Shown: positions 8,422 to 15,094 of the stretch, one piece after another
Position numbering within the stretch: position 1 is the first letter of the stretch
How the letters are laid out: every line of letters begins with the position of its first letter
Source of the DNA: Sulfurimonas sp.
GTDB taxonomy: Bacteria; Campylobacterota; Campylobacteria; Campylobacterales; Sulfurimonadaceae
Length of the DNA stretch: 32,457 bases
NCBI GenBank assembly: GCA_027082875.1
Contig: JALWTK010000005.1
Location: forward strand, 1 to 32,457
Direction: 5' to 3'
The notes under the pieces: model-generated
Told to the model about the DNA's origin: nothing
Databases searched by the model: none
The model's input: the letters and a program-made list of their open reading frames with translations, nothing else
Position numbers and translations under genes: made by a program

Positions 8422-8807
8422 GTTTTAGGTCTAAAAGATTCTATAGTCTCAGCGACACCAAAATCTTGATGTTTTAAGGGATCAAGAACTATCTGTGCGA
8501 GTTTATTGTTATCATGATTTATAACGATTGGAGCTAAAAAGTTTATAGCAGATTTTTCTAAAGGTTTCTGTATGACTAGTAAGTTATAGACACTCATTTT
8601 TGACTTATCGCTCATCTCTAAAAGTACTTTAATATCACTAGGAACATCAAAAGAGTATTCTCGTAAGAGATAAGGGTTTACGAGTGTGAATGATATATGT
8701 TCATTATCAAGATCTTTCATAGTTGAGAACATCTCATCTATCTCTGTGATTTCTACATTTAATGTATCAGGAAAACCAAGTAGTTCTCCTCGTACTTCAT
8801 AACTCAT
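8418..8807 (-). CDS. fliW: Flagellar assembly factor FliW
   Basis: 129 aa, the usual FliW length. In Bacillus and Campylobacter, FliW binds the translational regulator CsrA and flagellin, so that flagellin export frees FliW to inhibit CsrA. Family features seen are GELLGFPDTLNVEITEID near the start, FTLVNPYLLREYSFDVP in the middle, and NFLAPIVINHDNNKLAQIVL toward the end. A good ribosome site (AAGGA) precedes the ATG. It lies 13 bp downstream of a small unknown gene and overlaps the CheY-like gene by 4 bp. csrA is not in this window. Confidence 0.93.
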   Translation of the reverse strand: MSYEVRGELLGFPDTLNVEITEIDEMFSTMKDLDNEHISFTLVNPYLLREYSFDVPSDIKVLLEMSDKSKMSVYNLLVIQKPLEKSAINFLAPIVINHDNNKLAQIVLDPLKHQDFGVAETIESFRPKT

Positions 8808-8820
8808 TTAAAATCCTTTT

Positions 8821-9168
8821 TTAGAAATTTCCCTCTTCATATTTAAAACTATTTGCAAGAATGTAGCATGCAGAGTTCTTTATAGTGTCTATATTATAGC
8901 ACTCCCCTATACCAAAAGCAATACTCTTATCATCTTTTATTATACTTATACCCTCATTGAGGTCGATAAAGGAGATTTTGTTACCATCTACAAGTCGTGC
9001 ATCACTCACACCGCTGAATTTGAGTGTTATAGTTATCCAGTCATGAGCACGTGCTGCATCTTGTACTGCAAAGGTTGCAGTTATCTCTAAAGGAGAGAGA
9101 ATGTCTAAAGAACGAAATTCTGCTCCCTTGAAGTTATCAAAGCGTGCTAAGTCTATGCCTACTGACAA
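8821..9168 (-). CDS. Conserved hypothetical protein, ~115 aa
   Basis: I do not recognise this protein. It appears to be a soluble beta-rich domain with alternating strands such as ITITLKFSGVSDARL and IAFGIGECYN, no signal peptide, no membrane segment and no obvious catalytic motif. The strand pattern faintly recalls Imm50-type beta-sandwich proteins, but this is a weak impression. It overlaps the 3' end of nrdA by 10 bases. I prefer the TTG at 9168 because GGAG lies 8 bases ahead of it inside the nrdA end; the GTG at 9177 leaves no spacing for that site. fliW follows 13 bp after its stop, so it is the link between nrdA and the signalling genes. Confidence 0.65.
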   Translation of the reverse strand: MSVGIDLARFDNFKGAEFRSLDILSPLEITATFAVQDAARAHDWITITLKFSGVSDARLVDGNKISFIDLNEGISIIKDDKSIAFGIGECYNIDTIKNSACYILANSFKYEEGNF

Positions 9169-11525
9169 CCAACACACTCCATACTTCTATCTTCTACATC
9201 ATTTGCCACTTCTGGAGACTGAGAACGTAGGTAGTATGTAGACTTCAGACCTAGTTTCCATGCGAGCATATAGATCTCATTGAGGTAACGTCCACTTGCT
9301 TTATCTAGTGTTATAAAGATGTTAAGTGATTGCCCTTGGTCTATCCACTTCTGGCGAATTGCAGCAGCTTTTATGAGTACTGTTTGGTTGAGATCATAGG
9401 CTGGTGTATAGTAAGCCCATGTATCTGGAGAGAGCTTAGGTACAACAACTGGAATAAGCCCAGAGAGATTCTCTTCAAACCACTTGCGTTTAAAGACAGG
9501 CTCTATAGCTTGAGTAGTTCCTGTCAGGATAGAGATAGAGCTTGTAGGGGCAACAGCCATTAGATAACCATTTCTCATCCCCTGCTTCTGTACACGAGTA
9601 CGCAGCTCATCCCACTCATAAGAAGAAGCAAAAAGTCCTCCACGATCTACGAGGTTGACTACCTCTGCGTTTGCATGGTCTTGAGGGAAGATACCACGAC
9701 TCCACTTACTTCCTTCGAAGTCAGGATAAGCACCTTTTTCTACAGCAAGTTCTGATGATGCGGCAATAGTGTTATAACAAACAGATTCCATCACTTCATC
9801 TATTTTATCAAAGTGCTCTTGTGATCCCCACATGATCCCCTGTTCTGCTAACATCTGTGCCTCACCCATAACGCCAAGACCAATAGAGCGCGACTTCATG
9901 TTTGTTCGTTTTACTTTCTCAACTGGATAGAAGTTAAGATCTATAACATTATCTAAACAACGCACAGCAGTAGGAACGATACGATCGATATCCTCTTTTG
10001 TGTTGATTCGTGAGAGATTTATAGAAGCAAGGTTACATACTGCAGTGTCACCGTTGACTTTTTCTTTCTCTACTACGAAGATAGGCAGACCACCAAGAGA
10101 GTCTAGTGCTGTTACTTTCTTCGCTGGTTTTTCTATACCACTATCTACTTTTACTAACTCATCCTCTTCATAACTTACACTTTCGCCATTTTCAAAAACA
10201 AACTTTATTTTGTAGTGGTTAGGCTTTGTGTTCTGAAAAATCTCAGTACAGAGGTTTGAGCTACGGATAACACCAACATGATCGTTAGGGTTTGCACGGT
10301 TTGCATTATCTTTAAAACAGAGGAAAGGTGAGCCAGTCTCAAAGTAAGAAGTAAGGATCTTTTTCCAAAGATCTTTAGCCTTGAGTTTTTCTTTTATAAG
10401 TGATTCATCTTGTTCTAACTCTAGGTAGCGTTTGTTAAAAGCTTCCCCATGAAGTGTAGAGAGTTCTCTAACATCATAAGGGTCAAAAAGAGTCCAGATC
10501 GCATCCTCTTGCACACGCTGCATGAAGATGTCATTTAACCACATTGCAGGGAAAAGATCATGAGCACGACGACGCTCTTCACCAGAGTTTTTCTTTAGGT
10601 CTAAGAAGTCGTTGATGTCTATGTGCCAAGGTTCAAGATAAACAGCGATAGCACCCTTTCGAGTTCCAAGTTGATCAACTGCGATAGCGATATCGTTAGT
10701 AATCTTTAAAAATGGAACCGTTCCACCTGCTGCATTTTTGTGTCCATCGATAAATGAACCCATAGAACGAACCTGCGTCCAGTCCCAACCGATACCACCA
10801 CCAAATTTAGAAAGCATTGCCATCTCTTGGTAAGCATCAAAGATACCTTCGATATTATCAGGAGTAGAACCAATGTAACATGAAGAGAGTTGGTGTCTTG
10901 GTGTTCTTGCATTTGAGAGTGTAGGTGTTGCTAGCATCACTTCAAACTGAGATATCATGTCATAAAACTTGATAGCCCACTCTTGACGGTTCTCTTCACG
11001 TTGTGCTAAGAACATCGCTATAGCCATAAACATATGCTGTGGAAGCTCCATAGGGTGCCCTGTTCTATCTTTGATGAGATATCTATCGTAGAGAGTCTTT
11101 ACACCAAGGTAGTTGAACTGAAAGTCACGCTCAGGTACTAAGTGCTTTTCTAGTTCTTCAAGATCATACATCTCTTTAAGACCAAGAAGTATGCGCCCCT
11201 CTTTTTCTCCTTTTTCAAAGTAAGAGCTTAAAGAACAGTAACCTGTAAAACCATTCACTTGGTGGTAGAGGTTAAAGATAAAAAGACGAGAGGCTACAAA
11301 AGTCCAGTTAGGTGCATCTATGTCTATCTTATCTACAGCAGTTTTTATAAGTGTCTCTTGAATCTCTTTAGAAGTAATCCCATCACGGAAGTGAATCTGT
11401 GCATCTACTTCAAGTTCACTTTGGCTCACATTTGCTAAACCTTTTACAGCTGCTGATGTGTACTTCTGGATCTTAGAGATATCTAATGGTTCTGTTCTAC
11501 CATTGCGTTTTAAAATTGTAATCAT
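9159..11525 (-). CDS. nrdA: Ribonucleoside-diphosphate reductase class I, alpha subunit
   Basis: 788 aa; reduces ribonucleotides to deoxyribonucleotides with the partner NrdB (not in window). Residues 1-90 form an ATP-cone (ITILKRNGRTEPLDISKI). Catalytic residues are visible by motif: C216 in SSCYIG, the N424-x-C426-x-E428 triad in NLCTEIF, and C497 in CNLASIN. PTSSISILTGTTQAIEP and the tandem Tyr in STYYLRSQ are also present, and the C-terminus carries the shuttle pair ECVGC. The distance from the NxCxE motif to C497 is about 48 residues longer than in the E. coli enzyme, so an insert lies around residues 432-480. The ribosome site is AGGGA ahead of the ATG. It is the first gene of a long minus-strand run and has an inverted-repeat element 77 bp upstream. 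Confidence 0.97.
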   Translation of the reverse strand: MITILKRNGRTEPLDISKIQKYTSAAVKGLANVSQSELEVDAQIHFRDGITSKEIQETLIKTAVDKIDIDAPNWTFVASRLFIFNLYHQVNGFTGYCSLSSYFEKGEKEGRILLGLKEMYDLEELEKHLVPERDFQFNYLGVKTLYDRYLIKDRTGHPMELPQHMFMAIAMFLAQREENRQEWAIKFYDMISQFEVMLATPTLSNARTPRHQLSSCYIGSTPDNIEGIFDAYQEMAMLSKFGGGIGWDWTQVRSMGSFIDGHKNAAGGTVPFLKITNDIAIAVDQLGTRKGAIAVYLEPWHIDINDFLDLKKNSGEERRRAHDLFPAMWLNDIFMQRVQEDAIWTLFDPYDVRELSTLHGEAFNKRYLELEQDESLIKEKLKAKDLWKKILTSYFETGSPFLCFKDNANRANPNDHVGVIRSSNLCTEIFQNTKPNHYKIKFVFENGESVSYEEDELVKVDSGIEKPAKKVTALDSLGGLPIFVVEKEKVNGDTAVCNLASINLSRINTKEDIDRIVPTAVRCLDNVIDLNFYPVEKVKRTNMKSRSIGLGVMGEAQMLAEQGIMWGSQEHFDKIDEVMESVCYNTIAASSELAVEKGAYPDFEGSKWSRGIFPQDHANAEVVNLVDRGGLFASSYEWDELRTRVQKQGMRNGYLMAVAPTSSISILTGTTQAIEPVFKRKWFEENLSGLIPVVVPKLSPDTWAYYTPAYDLNQTVLIKAAAIRQKWIDQGQSLNIFITLDKASGRYLNEIYMLAWKLGLKSTYYLRSQSPEVANDVEDRSMECVGCQ

Positions 11526-11601
11526 ATATCTTCCCTAATTCATTTTTTCAATAGTCTTTAGATAAAAAATTTCAGTAATAATTTATCTAAAAGCTATAGA
11601 G
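11526..11601. other. nrdA leader/upstream spacer
   Basis: AT-rich 76-bp stretch between the nrdA start and the inverted-repeat element. It holds the nrdA ribosome site (AGGGA) and T/A tracts that could form part of a promoter. I see no clear NrdR box here. If the nrdA promoter lies further up, it would overlap the repeat element. Confidence 0.4.
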
Positions 11602-11869
11602 TAAGTAAGAGGGCATAAATAATTTCATAGGCAATGAGAAGAGAAGTTATAAGGTACAAGGCGAAAATCCGCAGGAGCTACTAGTAGCTTCAAGGGTTTT
11701 CAACGAAGTAACTTGTGACTTATCTTCTCACCCGTAGGGCAACATATAAAAGATTCATCTCCTTCGTTGAACTTCGCCTAACGATGCTCGCATCGCTAAG
11801 CAGAGCTCGCCTTGAATCTAAACCTTTTATATGTTGTTGCCTATAAAGTTATTTATGCCCTCTTACTTA
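11602..11869. mobile_element. MITE-like non-coding element with 33-bp terminal inverted repeats
   Basis: The left end (11602-11634) and right end (11837-11869) are inverted copies matching at 31 of 33 positions; both ends begin TAAGTAAGAGGGCATAAATA when read inward. Inside are two further structures. One is an imperfect palindrome at 11635-11730 centred on CTAG, in which 34 of 49 arm positions match. The other is a long stem formed by 11738-11757 and 11813-11841, capped by a CGATGC/GCATCG hairpin (about 11782-11795). No protein is encoded. ATAGA occurs on both flanks (11596-11600 and 11870-11874), a possible 5-bp target duplication with one extra G on the left. The architecture fits a miniature inverted-repeat transposable element or a REP-type palindromic repeat; whether it is multicopy cannot be seen here. 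Confidence 0.65.
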
Positions 11870-11961
11870 ATAGAAGGTGATTTTACCTAAAAACTATTGA
11901 TGGAAATATTAAATGAGAAGGAAATTTAAGAGAAAAAAATTATATTAAGAAGAGTAATATT

Positions 11962-11985
11962 TAGCATAACCAAAAGGCTATGCTA
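11962..11985 (-). terminator. Stem-loop downstream of purB
   Basis: Inverted arms TAGCATA and TATGCTA with an inner CC/GG pairing around AAAA, 16 bp past the purB stop. There is no strong U-run on the purB side, so a rho-independent terminator is plausible but not certain. The rest of the 11870-12001 stretch is AT-rich with nothing else seen. Confidence 0.5.
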
Positions 11986-12001
11986 GAGAGTGATTTTATT
12001 G

Positions 12002-13330
12002 TTATTTAAAAACACGTTTGAAGATATTATCTACATTTTTTGTGTAGTAGTCGTAGTTAAAACACTCACGAATCTGCTCTTCACTTAGAGAGTTACGAAG
12101 TTCTTCATCAGCAAGTAAGTGGTTAAGATAGAGTGACTCTCCATTCTCATTTGTAGTAGGACGTCCACCTTGGATCTCCTCCCAAACTTTCATAGCGTTT
12201 CTCTGAACGATGCGGTAAGCGTCTTCACGACTTACACCCTGAAGTGGAAGCTCAAGAAGTACACGTTGAGAAAATACTAGCCCACCAGTAAGGTTAAGGT
12301 TCTTCATCATGTTCTCAGGAAGAACTGTAAGGTTAGCGATAACGCCATTCATACGGTGAAGCATAAAGTCCATAGTGATAAATGCATCAGGTAACCAAAA
12401 ACGCTCAGTGGAAGAGTGAGAGATGTCGCGTTCATGCCAGAGTGCAACATTTTCCATAGCAGGAGCAGCGTAAGCACGAATCATACGAGCAAGACCTGTG
12501 ATATTTTCAGTAAGGATAGGGTTACGTTTGTGAGGCATAGCAGAGCTACCTTTTTGCCCTTTTGCGAAATACTCTTCTGCTTCATAAACCTCTGTACGTT
12601 GCAGGTGTCTTACTTGCACAGCAAACTTCTCAACAGAAGAGGCTAAAAGTGCTAATGCAGTAGCGAGTCTCGCATAACGGTCGCGTTGTACTACTTGGTT
12701 TGAACATGGTTCAGGTTTAAGCCCTAACTCCTCCATAGCATACTCTTCAAGCTCTAGTGGTGCATGTGCAAAGTTCCCCATAGCTCCTGAGATTTGACCA
12801 ACAGCGATAACATCCATAGTCTGCTCAAGGTTCTTGAGATGACGTGCAACTTCATCGTACCAAACAGCTAATGTAAGACCAAAGGTTATAGGCTCACCGT
12901 GAATACCATGAGAACGCCCAACCATAAGAGTCATCTTATGTTCTTGTGCTCTTGTCTTGATTGATTCCATAAGCATCTTCACATCAGCGATGATAATGTT
13001 AAGAGAATCTCTCATCTGAATAGCTACACCAGTATCTACTGCATCAGAAGATGTCATACCATAGTGGAACCATCTTGACTCATCACCAAGACTCTCAGAT
13101 ACACTAGTGTTAAAGGCGATAAGGTCATGTTTAGTAACTGCCTCTATCTCTTCTATACGCTCAACTGAAAAACTTGCATTCTTAACAATCTTATCAGCAT
13201 CCTCTTGAGGAATTTTCCCAAGTCTAGCCCAAGCTTTAACAGCTGCTTTTTCTACTTCTAACCATGCTGCATATCTTGCATGTTGTGTCCATTTCTCTGC
13301 CATCTCTGGACGTGAATATCTTTCTACCAT
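12002..13330 (-). CDS. purB: Adenylosuccinate lyase
   Basis: 442 aa. Catalyses two fumarate-releasing steps of purine synthesis: SAICAR to AICAR and adenylosuccinate to AMP. The fumarase/aspartase-superfamily signature GSSAMPHKRNPI (flexible catalytic loop) is intact, as are the substrate-binding segments MTSSDAVDT and VGRSHGIHGEPITFG, which contains the catalytic His. The start ATG has AAAGGTG just upstream. It is monocistronic as far as can be seen: divergent from the pseudouridine synthase gene (81-bp spacer) and followed by a stem-loop and the inverted-repeat element. Confidence 0.96.
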   Translation of the reverse strand: MVERYSRPEMAEKWTQHARYAAWLEVEKAAVKAWARLGKIPQEDADKIVKNASFSVERIEEIEAVTKHDLIAFNTSVSESLGDESRWFHYGMTSSDAVDTGVAIQMRDSLNIIIADVKMLMESIKTRAQEHKMTLMVGRSHGIHGEPITFGLTLAVWYDEVARHLKNLEQTMDVIAVGQISGAMGNFAHAPLELEEYAMEELGLKPEPCSNQVVQRDRYARLATALALLASSVEKFAVQVRHLQRTEVYEAEEYFAKGQKGSSAMPHKRNPILTENITGLARMIRAYAAPAMENVALWHERDISHSSTERFWLPDAFITMDFMLHRMNGVIANLTVLPENMMKNLNLTGGLVFSQRVLLELPLQGVSREDAYRIVQRNAMKVWEEIQGGRPTTNENGESLYLNHLLADEELRNSLSEEQIRECFNYDYYTKNVDNIFKRVFK

Positions 13331-13411
13331 TTATACACCTTTATATTGATTATTGCGTTAAAATTCTATGTGTAACATTTTACACTAACTATCATAACAG
13401 AGGAATTAAGA

Positions 13412-14341
13412 ATGCCATTTGTAAAAAACAAGTACATAGTAGAAAAAAAACAGAGGGCAGTCTTTTTTCTTATGAATGAGTTAGGCTACTCCCAACGCGA
13501 GTCACAGCGCTTCATATCTAAAGGTCGTGTGCTTGTTGATGGGGAGAAGATGGTTCGTACTGCTGGAGAGATTGAGGGTGAGATAGAGTTTATTCACTTC
13601 GAGCCAATTACTAAAGGACTCTCCCCTACATTTGAAGAGAAGGAGTTTGTAGTTTTCGATAAGCCGAGTGGAGTGCTTGTGCATCCACAAACAAAACGCA
13701 CACCCTACTCTCTTATAGATGAACTGAAGTTTCAGTTTGGTCGTGATGCTAACATTGCTCATCGTATAGATCAAGAGACAAGTGGTTTAGTACTCTGCGC
13801 AAAAAATAAAACAAGTGAACGCGAGATAAAGATGATGTTTCAAGAGAGAGATATGAAGAAGAAGTATCTTGCGATGGTACATGGAGAGATGAAAGAAGAA
13901 CTTACTGTAGAAGCTCCACTTTTACGTTCACAAGACCAAAGCTCAGCTATGGTTCGGATGATAGTGAAAGTCCATGAAGATGGTAAAGCATCTAAGACTA
14001 CTTTTAAGCCTTTAGAGTACTTTCCTGAGAAAGATATGACACTTGTAGAGTGTGCACCGCATACAGGACGCCAGCATCAGATAAGAGTACATTTGTTTCA
14101 CGTGAAACATACTATAGTCGGTGATCCAGTTTATGGGCAAGAGGATGCAAATTTAGTGAAATTTTTAGATAGAGAGCTAACACCACTCGATAGAATAAAA
14201 AATAGTGGAGCATCACGACTTCTACTTCATGCGAGTGAATTGGAGTTTGAACTTTATGGCGAAGAGTTTACTGTAAAGAGTGAAATAGATTTTTTAAAGG
14301 TCTGTATGGAGTCTATGGATGTGAATAACTTTTCTAACTAA
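13412..14341 (+). CDS. RluA-family pseudouridine synthase
   Basis: 309 aa. Converts uridine to pseudouridine in rRNA or tRNA; the exact target cannot be deduced. Residues about 14-75 form an S4 RNA-binding domain (SQRESQRFISKGRVLVDG). The catalytic domain contains HRIDQETSGLVL, with the invariant catalytic Asp in RID, then TGRQHQIRVHLFHVKHTIVGDPVYG. The ATG at 13412 has AGAGGA about 9 bases ahead. Codons 228-233 (LFHVKH) are encoded by a perfect parS palindrome, so this short protein stretch differs from the RVHLxxxGHPIVGD pattern common in the family. Its promoter region is shared with divergent purB. Confidence 0.93.
   Translation: MPFVKNKYIVEKKQRAVFFLMNELGYSQRESQRFISKGRVLVDGEKMVRTAGEIEGEIEFIHFEPITKGLSPTFEEKEFVVFDKPSGVLVHPQTKRTPYSLIDELKFQFGRDANIAHRIDQETSGLVLCAKNKTSEREIKMMFQERDMKKKYLAMVHGEMKEELTVEAPLLRSQDQSSAMVRMIVKVHEDGKASKTTFKPLEYFPEKDMTLVECAPHTGRQHQIRVHLFHVKHTIVGDPVYGQEDANLVKFLDRELTPLDRIKNSGASRLLLHASELEFELYGEEFTVKSEIDFLKVCMESMDVNNFSN
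14094..14109. promoter_or_regulatory. parS site (perfect 16-mer) inside the RluA-type gene
   Basis: TGTTTCACGTGAAACA, the exact consensus 16-bp palindrome bound by ParB/Spo0J in bacterial chromosome segregation. It covers codons 228-233 of the pseudouridine synthase gene. An identical site lies 3467 bp away at 17561. parS sites inside coding sequence are known from other bacteria, so the position does not argue against function. Confidence 0.88.
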
Positions 14342-14678
14342 TCTCTCTTCTTCTTTTTTAAATGTGAAAAACTCCTCCTAACTCTTTCAAATCCCTATAA
14401 ATAGGGCTTTAAGCAAGATAAAAGTTTCTACTTCAGCAAATATTTATATAAATAAATTCTTAATTTATAAAAGAATTTCTAAATTTATCTAGATAAAGGG
14501 GTAGTTTATTCACAAGTTACAACACAGTGTGAATAGCTTGCAATTTTGAAGATAAGTTTTGAGTGGGAAGTTTTTTTGTTAGTTTTTTATAAGATTACTA
14601 GGGTATTATTACATTCATAAACGACCTCCCTGGTGTGTTGGTCGTTTAGCTAAGTGTCAAGCACTTACTTCTTGGCTA
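14342..14678. other. 337-bp intergenic region, AT-rich with several hairpins
   Basis: Lies between the convergent RluA-type gene (+) and a 78-aa gene (-). Contents: a CCCTAT/ATAGGG stem-loop at 14393-14406, probable terminator of the RluA-type gene; an extremely AT-rich run at 14441-14497 (5 G/C in 57 bases); an inverted pair TATTCACA/TGTGAATA at 14507-14535 resembling opposed DnaA boxes; a 9-bp-stem hairpin with a 13-base loop at 14618-14648 (AAACGACC/GGTCGTTT); and a TAAGTG/CACTTA hairpin at 14651-14667. No tRNA cloverleaf and no convincing ORF were seen. Confidence 0.6.
14618..14667. terminator. Tandem stem-loops downstream of the 78-aa gene
   Basis: Two adjacent hairpins lie just past the stop of the minus-strand gene at 14679: TAAGTG/CACTTA (14651-14667, 5-base loop) and TAAACGACC/GGTCGTTTA (14618-14648, 13-base loop). 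Neither is followed by a clear U-run, so they may end or stabilise the transcript or belong to an unannotated RNA. Confidence 0.45.
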
Positions 14679-14915
14679 TTAAACGCCGTTATATCTCTTA
14701 ATGATTTTTTTTACACGAGATCTTAAATTTCTAAGTGCATCGCTACTTGTTTTACCATCAGCTGTAAGATTTTCAAAATCTTCACCAAGTTGTGCTTTCG
14801 CCATCCAACCGATTTTATTGTGGTATTTGATACCTACAAACTGTACATCACCAAAGTGTCCTTTAGCAAGTTTATATATCTCTCTTATACGATCTGCATC
14901 TGTTTTTTCTGCCAT
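14679..14915 (-). CDS. Small conserved hypothetical protein (78 aa)
   Basis: Not recognised. The protein is basic, soluble and probably helix-rich at the C-terminus (TSSDALRNLRSRVKKIIKRY). It starts with MAEKTDADRIREIYKLAKG; the middle, FVGIKYHNKIGWMAKAQLGEDFENLTADGKT, looks like a compact beta-hairpin segment. A strong AAGGAG ribosome site sits 8 bases before the ATG, supporting real translation. The C-terminal Lys/Arg-rich helix could contact nucleic acid, but no known motif supports that. It stands alone, with hairpins downstream and an AT-rich gap upstream separating it from the rlmN cluster. Confidence 0.72.
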   Translation of the reverse strand: MAEKTDADRIREIYKLAKGHFGDVQFVGIKYHNKIGWMAKAQLGEDFENLTADGKTSSDALRNLRSRVKKIIKRYNGV

Positions 14916-14944
14916 TTGTAGTACTCCTTAATTAATTTGAAATT

Positions 14945-15094
14945 TATTTTAACATATTTTTGGTATTAAATTGGTTACAACTATTTTTTATCATCATCTT
15001 TGAGTGCAGCATACATGAAACCACCGACACCGACAGCAAACACTAAAACTATTAAAACTACTTCTCCAATATCTACACCTGTAAAATCACCCAT
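14945..15094 (-). CDS. Small single-pass membrane protein downstream of rlmN
   Basis: A short ORF whose ATG (15094) directly abuts the rlmN TAG stop. AGGAG lies 9 bases ahead, inside the rlmN end. It opens MGDFTGVDIGE and runs into a hydrophobic Val/Gly/Leu-rich helix (about residues 11-31, VVLIVLVFAVGVGGFMYAAL), so it is probably a one-helix inner-membrane protein. As I read the bases, the frame continues to a stop at 14945-14947 (49 aa). One extra A near 15000 would instead end it after a charged DDDKK tail at about 14982, which looks more natural, so the C-terminus is uncertain. Function unknown; the tight coupling to rlmN argues that it is expressed. Confidence 0.6.
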
